From Owenia fusiformis (lineage: Eukaryota > Annelida > Polychaeta > Sabellida > Oweniidae), in contig CAIIXF020000010.1 in assembly GCA_903813345.2 (NCBI GenBank), forward strand, positions 17,125,181-17,189,180: a stretch of DNA of 64,000 nt, in the 5' to 3' direction. Shown in pieces: positions 62,001 through 64,000 of the stretch. Every line of letters starts with the position of its first letter. Positions within the stretch are counted from its first letter, which is position 1. The notes under the pieces were generated by a model. The model was given only the letters and a program-made list of their open reading frames with translations, was not told where the DNA came from and did no database searches. The position numbers and the translations under genes were made by a program.

Positions 62001-63647
62001 AATTTTATCATTTCCTAATTTTAATTTTTCAAATGACAAGAAATTTCCCATTGGATAACATTATGAAGATAATATGTTCGGCATGGGGCAATAGACAAAT
62101 TAAATGATAAGGACAAATTAGCACTTCTGCAGTATATGCATGCCTCTATGTGATCGGGCATCACATAATTCTTGTTATTGCAATTTCAGGAAAATTGATT
62201 ACCTGTACCAGTATTTTGAGCTGCTGTTGTGACCCACATTTAAATTTTTATGTCATTAAGACCTGGATGATAAACACGTTAGTCAATAAAACATGTGACA
62301 TTCCTTGTCTCACTTGAATTTGAATTTAAGAAACCTAATAGACGCTGAAATAATTTGCAATAAGAAAAATACTGTATGCGTTACATTTAATTCAAAAAGT
62401 CAATTTTATAATTCTTACTTGTAGATCATGCAGGAGGAAGTGAGTGAAACGGAAAATATTCGTAAAAACCTTGCTATTGAGAGGATGATTATCGAAGGCT
62501 GTGATATTCTTCTAGATGTAAACCAGACCTTTGTTAGACAAGGTAATTAAGTCACTATGGTAAAGGACAAGAGATTTTTCATATCAATATTTTTATGTCA
62601 CCACCACAAGTGATGACAGATTGTTATAGTCTCCAACTTTATTGTGAATGGTGTTCGGTGGCTTAGTATTCAGAGTTTGGCATTCACAGTGATCAAATAC
62701 TGACGTTATTTTGATCAAGTACCGGGAATCACTTTTAAATAGAAAATCCACGCTCTCTTGATTTTTTTGTAAAACACGTTTTCTTGAAGAGCAGAATAGA
62801 AGTACTTAAAATTATCAGAATTTTCTAATTTTTTCAATGGTGATACTAGGGAGGCTGTATTACTATTAAGATAGATATACTGCATCTGGACACATCATTT
62901 CGTACAGTACACTCGTGATCAGCGCTCGTAGCGGTGCTCAAAATTTTGTCACTTTTTGATCACTGTGATTCAGGGTTGGTCATCTGTAATAAATAGCAGA
63001 TGGTACAGTGACATTTTGCAGTGGTTTCATTAGCAGCAGGCAACAGGCGATCTTCAGCGGTTGTTTTCACAAAATTGCCTATTTTAGGGACTTTTCCATG
63101 TTAAATTTATGATTTCCATTAGTTTTGTCTCTTGCTTTTATTTATTTCACCTTTTGTGGGAAGTTGTAGTGAAACCCCTGATAATGCCAATACTTAATTT
63201 TATGTTGCCACCACTAAGAAATGGTGACATGAAATAGTTATTATCTTTAACAAATGTTACATTTTTGTAATCATTTGCATTAATTACATGGTGGTGACAT
63301 TTAGTCATCGTGTTACTGTTTCTGCATACGTTCATTGGAAATAAATTCAAATAAAATACAAAACTTGACATAGAACAAATATTTATGATGTTTATATGAA
63401 GGTGTCATAAAAGACGTAAAGTGTTCCTTTAATTATTTCACTTTTCATTTTTACTTTTGATGTTTTAATTCCAGGATCCCTTCTACAGGTGCTCATAGAG
63501 AAACCAAAATCTGGGAGAGGTCGGCTCAGTCCCTTCAGTCAGACTTTTAAAGAATCGAAAAAAGAAATTGTGCGTCAAGTTTTCTTATTTACAAACCATT
63601 TGTTAATCACCATGAGAGCAAATAATGGGAGACTACATCTTGCCAAG
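28760..63647 (+). CDS. RASGRF: RasGRF-type Ras/Rac guanine nucleotide exchange factor, first ten exons (partial)
   Basis: A large exchange factor that in animals links Ca2+/calmodulin signalling to Ras (through a C-terminal CDC25 domain) and Rac (through the DH domain), at the plasma membrane of neurons and other cells. Ten exons join without a frame error to 513 codons: 28760-29023, 55131-55237, 55649-55796, 56619-56708, 59729-59982, 60349-60428, 61271-61464, 61807-61917, 62425-62542, 63475-63647. In order they encode PH1 (about 22-123), a coiled coil (about 130-175), the IQ motif ([14 protein letters not shown], 204-217), the DH domain (about 237-425) and the start of PH2. Order and spacing match human RASGRF1/2. 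The start is the first ATG after an in-frame TGA at 28718 and gives MQK..., as in vertebrates. The Ras-GEF half lies beyond the window. Invertebrates usually have one such gene, so paralogue 1 or 2 cannot be assigned. Confidence 0.95.
29231..29385 (+). repeat. GTGGTGACATTTT-family repeat (copy 2)
   Basis: Begins TTATGTCACCACTCGAAGTG, then GTGACATATTGCTGTAGTCT, and ends GTGGTGACATTTTGCACATT. Matches 53738-53880 and the host sequence of 62592-63200. Confidence 0.65.
29627..29790 (+). repeat. ~60-bp tandem triplicate
   Basis: Three copies of a unit containing TTAAGAAGCATAAAAATRCC and TTTCCAATGAGCCATGGCTT. Confidence 0.8.
30880..31145 (+). repeat. Degenerate ~25-bp AT-rich tandem array
   Basis: Repeated GAACTGAAAATAAAAGATTA with many variants and variable spacing. 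Confidence 0.7.
31759..31866 (+). repeat. ~23-bp tandem repeat
   Basis: About five copies of ACAAATTGTGCCACAAATTG with AGG links. Confidence 0.75.
32398..32553. mobile_element. CAGTGAAACC-family MITE in RasGRF intron 1
   Basis: Starts CAGTGAAACCTGAAAATACC and ends GTTCCACTTAGACAGGTTTT plus ACTG, an imperfect terminal inverted repeat. The interior is rich in AAGTGGAACACCTCT motifs. Related copies: 58634-58809 and 52582-about 52836, with fragments at 275-347 and 43660-43745. The ends resemble short hAT-derived MITEs; no clean 8-bp duplication. Confidence 0.65.
33630..34345 (+). repeat. ~32-bp satellite, split by a foldback insertion
   Basis: Unit AATATTATGGGTCACAGTAA followed by GTGCAGTAATGT, present on both sides of 33811-34108 (33630-33810 and 34109-34345) with the same orientation. 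Confidence 0.85.
33811..34108. mobile_element. Foldback/MITE-like element inside the 32-bp satellite
   Basis: The left arm starts GGCCTCATAAACTTCCACCA and continues ACTACGTTCCTTGCACTC and ACCATGATTCT. The right arm is its reverse complement (AGAATCATGGT, GAGTGCAAGGAACGTAGT, TGGTGGAAGTCTAAGAGGCC). About 80-bp arms are easily aligned; weaker pairing continues towards the centre (AACCACT/AGTGGTT). Satellite sequence flanks both sides, and ATTAT occurs just outside each end. Interior GC content is higher than the surroundings. No coding frame. Confidence 0.8.
34505..34970 (+). repeat. ~62-bp satellite
   Basis: Unit TTAATAATACTTTAGTTTAC, TGGTACTAATATTAACAATA, CTTTGCTGTAATGATACTAC, repeated about six to seven times, the first copies more diverged. 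Confidence 0.85.
34971..35715. other. Intron 1 sequence between arrays, nothing recognised
   Basis: AT-rich single-copy-looking sequence; no exon, TIR or array seen. Confidence 0.5.
35720..37450. repeat. Minisatellite, ~38-39 bp unit with CT tract, ~320-bp higher-order repeat
   Basis: About 44 copies of a unit (TCTCTCTCTGAACATCAAAA, TGAAGTAAAACAGCACT) with alternating subtypes (ATCAAAATGAAGTAAA and ATTCAAATGAAATGAAA). A block starting GAACATTCCAATGAAATG at 35981 recurs at 36303. Because stop codons are rare on the minus strand, several 90-166-codon frames exist there with repeating peptides such as FRERSVVSF and [11 protein letters not shown]. Copies shift frame with CT-tract length, so these are not genes. 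Confidence 0.95.
37451..39316. other. Intron 1 sequence with a short palindrome pair
   Basis: Mostly featureless. At about 38601-38636 a perfect 15-bp-stem hairpin TTTGTTACCAGGATG / CATCCTGGTAACAAA is followed at about 38789 by a related TTTGTCACCAGGATGGAT. No exon seen. Confidence 0.55.
39317..40030 (+). repeat. ~67-bp satellite with fused acceptor/donor motifs
   Basis: About nine to ten units: CATTTCAGAGGTAACAAAAA, ATAAACTGCATTTTCCCACT, CCTCATAGGTAACAAAGAAA, TCAAATG. Each unit has two AG|GTAAC sites. The second follows a 15-20-base pyrimidine-rich tract (TTTTCCCACTCCTCATAG|GTAAC), which has the form of a recursive-splice site. It lies within RasGRF intron 1 in sense orientation. Confidence 0.85.
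40031..44689. other. Intron 1 sequence, few recognisable features
   Basis: Contains a CAATAAAACCTGTCTAATTA fragment of the CAGTGAAACC MITE family (43660-43745) and AAAATGGCTGCCATTTT-type motifs at about 43095. Otherwise AT-rich with no splice-supported exon. Confidence 0.5.
44690..45310 (+). repeat. ~55-bp degenerate tandem array
   Basis: Repeated CTCCTGAAGGAGAAGTCTCT, TATCCTGAAGGAGAAGGCTC, AGATATTATTATC with varying lengths; each unit has a short CTCCT-GAAGGAG self-complementary core. Confidence 0.85.
45311..48121. other. Intron 1 sequence with one hairpin and a dispersed repeat
   Basis: A stem of about 14 bp (CATGGGCTTTCAA / TTGAAAGCCCATG) lies at about 45661-45697, and the repeat 47476-47790 is listed separately. 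No exon seen. Confidence 0.5.
47476..47790 (+). repeat. Interspersed repeat shared with 4422-4745 (copy 2)
   Basis: Blocks GTAAATCTGTATTGAGATG, GTCGCTGATTGGTCAAAAG, ACAAATGACGTCATC, AACCAATATCATAG and AGACGTAATTATGTCTGT are collinear with copy 1. Confidence 0.65.
48122..48370 (-). pseudogene. Tc1/mariner transposase C-terminal remnant with its terminal repeat
   Basis: On the minus strand the frame reads [19 protein letters not shown], then WLVQSF, the pattern of the C-terminal end of Tc1-like transposases (PRLxxVIxxxGGHxKY). About 120-240 bp downstream, at 48122, lies TACAGGGTGGTCCAAAAAAT, a typical Tc1/mariner terminal sequence. An in-frame stop just upstream (QIE, then stop) and absence of the DDE core show it is a dead fragment. 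It sits in RasGRF intron 1, antisense. Confidence 0.55.
48613..49025. mobile_element. PIF/Harbinger-like MITE, ~50-bp TIRs, TAA duplication
   Basis: TIRs GGGGAGGCATCAAAAGTTC (left) and GAACTTTTGATGCCTCCCC (right), continuing with AATGTCGGAT and AACTAAATAAATCTAGTT with few changes. TAA on both sides (48610-48612, 49026-49028) fits the TWA target duplication of PIF/Harbinger elements. The 413-bp interior has a C-run at about 48676 and no transposase. Confidence 0.82.
49029..50244. other. Intron 1 sequence, nothing recognised
   Basis: AT-rich; no array, TIR or splice-supported exon identified. Confidence 0.45.
50245..50525 (+). repeat. ~40-bp array with palindromic ACACATGTGT core
   Basis: About six copies of CATTATAAAACACATGTGTT TATTATTCATGTAAGG, spacing 35-45 bp. 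Confidence 0.8.
50526..55130. other. Intron 1, last part: dispersed repeats
   Basis: Contains a GTGGGGCCATATTG-family head (51424-51560), a degraded CAGTGAAACC MITE (52582-about 52836), a TGTCACC-family copy (53738-53880), and a lone TACAGGGTGTTTCAAAATAA terminus at about 54829, typical of mariner-type ends. No exon seen. Confidence 0.5.
53738..53880 (+). repeat. GTGGTGACATTTT-family repeat (copy 3)
   Basis: GTGGTGACATATTGTTATAG, CTAACTTTTTGTGGATGGTG, GTTGGCATCTGTAACAAATG and CAGGTGGTGACAATTTGC follow the family order. Confidence 0.65.
55131..55237 (+). CDS. RASGRF: RasGRF exon 2 (PH1, last part)
   Basis: Residues 89-124, after a 26-kb intron. Acceptor ATATTTTCAG|TACATA. Encodes [20 protein letters not shown] and then [14 protein letters not shown], with the conserved Trp of the C-terminal PH helix. 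Donor AG|GTAAGT (phase 2). Confidence 0.93.
55649..55796 (+). CDS. RASGRF: RasGRF exon 3 (coiled coil)
   Basis: Residues 124-173. Acceptor TTCTCCAG|TTTCAG is preferred over a second AG six bases later (TTTCAG|TATT), because it restores the same length as human ([11 protein letters not shown] against ASYRTLATEHE). The tandem acceptors could give a two-residue alternative form. Encodes [14 protein letters not shown] and [13 protein letters not shown]. Donor GAG|GTAATC. Confidence 0.9.
56619..56708 (+). CDS. RASGRF: RasGRF exon 4 (linker before IQ)
   Basis: A 30-codon exon, residues 174-203, found by joining rather than as a long [21 protein letters not shown] then [12 protein letters not shown]. 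The acidic [14 protein letters not shown] end matches the NDEDSDIKKIKK stretch before the IQ motif in vertebrates. Acceptor CTATTCCAG, donor AAG|GTAAAC. Confidence 0.9.
57890..58520 (+). repeat. 83-bp tandem array in RasGRF intron 4
   Basis: About seven copies, the central ones nearly identical: TTGCGAATTCTGATTGTGCA, GTTGCATACGCTGGTTGTGC, TGTTGCATTATTTGATTGTG, CAATTTCCAAACTCTGGTTG, ACA. The unit is not a multiple of three, so the staggered ORFs on both strands are artefacts. Confidence 0.9.
58634..58809. mobile_element. CAGTGAAACC-family MITE in RasGRF intron 4
   Basis: Begins CAGTAAAACCTGTCTAAGTG and ends TTCAACTTCACAGGTTTCACTG-type sequence; interior GTTCCACTT and GTTTCA motifs. Shares termini with 32398-32553. 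Non-coding. Confidence 0.7.
58810..59728. other. RasGRF intron 4, last part, nothing recognised
   Basis: AT-rich sequence up to the exon 5 acceptor; no repeat or exon identified. Confidence 0.45.
59729..59982 (+). CDS. RASGRF: RasGRF exon 5 (IQ motif and start of DH)
   Basis: Residues 204-288: the calmodulin-binding IQ motif [14 protein letters not shown], then [20 protein letters not shown] (DH helix 1 with the conserved Glu), [20 protein letters not shown] and VNSIFLN. Acceptor TTCTTACAG|GTACAG, donor AG|GTGAGA (phase 2). Confidence 0.95.
60349..60428 (+). CDS. RASGRF: RasGRF exon 6 (DH)
   Basis: Residues 288-315: [20 protein letters not shown] then NWPTLVL. Acceptor CTTTTCAG|TGAGAC, donor CTCG|GTAAGT (phase 1). 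The following intron (60429-61270) is almost entirely the 35-bp splice-site array. Confidence 0.95.
60490..61293 (+). repeat. 35-bp tandem array of duplicated exon-7 3' splice sites
   Basis: 22 acceptor-like AGs: 60514, then 60570 and every 35 bp to 61270, the last being the true acceptor of RasGRF exon 7. Each unit is GGGATCTATTTGACATG followed by TTGCTCCCTATATTTCAG, that is, the first coding bases of exon 7 (DLFDMLLP) fused to the intron's pyrimidine tract and AG. A branch-point-like TTGAC lies 22 bases before each AG. Most units differ by 0-3 bases. Units starting at 60816 and 60921 read GTGATC, creating CAG|GT. The first unit(s), 60490-60605, are more diverged and one is spaced 56 bp. Confidence 0.97.
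61271..61464 (+). CDS. RASGRF: RasGRF exon 7 (DH core)
   Basis: Residues 315-379: [53 protein letters not shown] and TFLTYPMHQ. The split Gly codon (G + GG) joins exon 6 only when the last AG of the array (61270) is used. Using 61235 shifts the frame to a stop at 61433-61435; using earlier AGs meets TGA in the third unit. Donor CAG|GTAAAT. Confidence 0.95.
61592..61790. mobile_element. TATCCCATCGAA-family fragment in RasGRF intron 7
   Basis: ATCCCATCGAATGAGG, a CATC microsatellite (61629-61670), CTGGGCAAAAACTCAAATAC and ATGCTCGAAAGCTGATTTTC match the left part of the family. The right end is missing. Confidence 0.6.
61807..61917 (+). CDS. RASGRF: RasGRF exon 8 (DH)
   Basis: Residues 380-416: [23 protein letters not shown] and [15 protein letters not shown], the long DH helix containing conserved Leu/Lys contacts for the GTPase. 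Acceptor TATTCTAG, donor CAT|GTAAGT, both phase 0. Confidence 0.95.
62425..62542 (+). CDS. RASGRF: RasGRF exon 9 (DH-PH2 junction)
   Basis: Residues 417-456: [39 protein letters not shown]. Nearly identical to vertebrates. Acceptor CTTGTAG|ATCATG, donor CAAG|GTAATT (phase 1). Confidence 0.95.
62687..62967. mobile_element. MITE with CAGTGATCAAA termini, inserted in a repeat
   Basis: Left end CAGTGATCAAATACTGAC, right end GTCACTTTTTGATCACTG, inverted repeats with about 4 mismatches. ATTCA occurs directly outside both ends (62682-62686, 62968-62972). No coding frame. Confidence 0.65.
63019..63180. mobile_element. CAGGGGTTTCA-family MITE (copy 2), inserted in a repeat
   Basis: Starts CAGTGGTTTCATTAGCAGC and ends TAGTGAAACCCCTG; the interior matches copy 1 at 3941-4080. 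It interrupts the host family between GTGACATTTTG and ATAATGCC. Confidence 0.7.
63475..63647 (+). CDS. RASGRF: RasGRF exon 10 (start of PH2)
   Basis: Residues 456-513: [40 protein letters not shown] and [18 protein letters not shown], the first strands of the second PH domain. Acceptor ATTCCAG|GATCCC, donor AAG|GTAAGA. Apparent coding past the donor is intron. Confidence 0.93.
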
Positions 63648-64000
63648 GTAAGACTTCATTTCATCTTCTTGTATGTTGCCATTATCCCAGTGAATAAAGT
63701 TCAGTGGGTTGAAGCCCGCAATACATACATTAGTCTATATACATGTATGTCTATATGTGCTGGTAATAACTCAAGTTACAATTGTACAATGAAATTCTTC
63801 ATGTATTGTTGGAAGATGTATTAAGTGAATGAGAAATCAGGAATTTTCGTTGACTTGAGATCTGATTTAATCAAGCTCTTTAATAAGCTATGCAAATCGG
63901 AAGTATTCAAAAGCAAGTCATGATATGAATGAATCTAGGGCTCTAGACATCATCCACTCTGTTTCATCCTTCTTCACACTAAATTCAATATACATTGTGT
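63648..64000. other. RasGRF intron 10, start
   Basis: Contains a left end of the TATCCCATCGAA family (TTATCCCAGTGAATAAAG at about 63686). No further exon in the window. Confidence 0.55.

Larger units (their letters stand above)
62592..63200 (+). repeat. GTGGTGACATTTT-family repeat in RasGRF intron 9, host to two insertions
   Basis: Starts TTATGTCACCACCACAAGTG; the family sequence is interrupted at 62687-62967 and again at 63019-63180, resuming with ATTCAGGG...GGTCATCTGTAAT and with ATAATGCC respectively. A further diverged copy follows at about 63200-63310. Confidence 0.65.

Overview
The window is animal nuclear DNA: AT-rich, gene-sparse, with GT-AG introns, one intron of about 26 kb, many tandem arrays and many short inverted-repeat elements. 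The two protein genes I can name have clear vertebrate counterparts, but the repeat landscape looks like a lophotrochozoan or similar marine invertebrate (a mollusc is my best guess; this is inference, not proof).

Layout. Positions 1-2836 carry the first four coding exons of DDX49 on the minus strand (a DEAD-box RNA helicase of ribosome biogenesis); the rest of the gene lies left of the window. A tRNA-like locus (856-925) sits in its downstream intron and a near-perfect 66-bp-arm palindrome (2322-2460) in its first intron. Positions 2837-9720 are intergenic and filled with decayed inverted-repeat elements. Positions about 9720-14535 hold a CR1-like non-LTR retrotransposon on the minus strand, with an uninterrupted endonuclease/reverse-transcriptase ORF and a 5'-truncated ORF1 containing a coiled coil and an SGNH-esterase-like domain. 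It abuts a 76-bp satellite (14575-15250) and a fragment resembling a HIRAN domain (15327-15533, minus). Positions 15534-28759 are intergenic with several TIR elements, including one with TA target duplications (21637-22355).

Positions 28760-63647 hold the first ten coding exons (513 codons, every junction in phase) of a RasGRF-type Ras/Rac exchange factor on the plus strand: N-terminal PH, coiled coil, IQ motif, DH domain and the start of the second PH. The gene runs off the right edge. Its first intron (29024-55130) contains about ten different tandem arrays, a foldback element inside a satellite, a PIF/Harbinger-like MITE with TAA duplications, and a Tc1/mariner transposase remnant.

The most unusual feature is in intron 6 of RasGRF. 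The 3' splice site of exon 7, together with the first coding bases of that exon, has been tandemly amplified into 22 acceptor-like copies, 21 of them spaced at exactly 35 bp, ending in the real exon. Each unit contains a plausible branch point, pyrimidine tract and AG. By my reading only the last acceptor gives an open protein; the upstream ones lead to a premature stop. A second array, in intron 1 (39317-40030), repeats a fused acceptor/donor motif resembling recursive-splicing sites.
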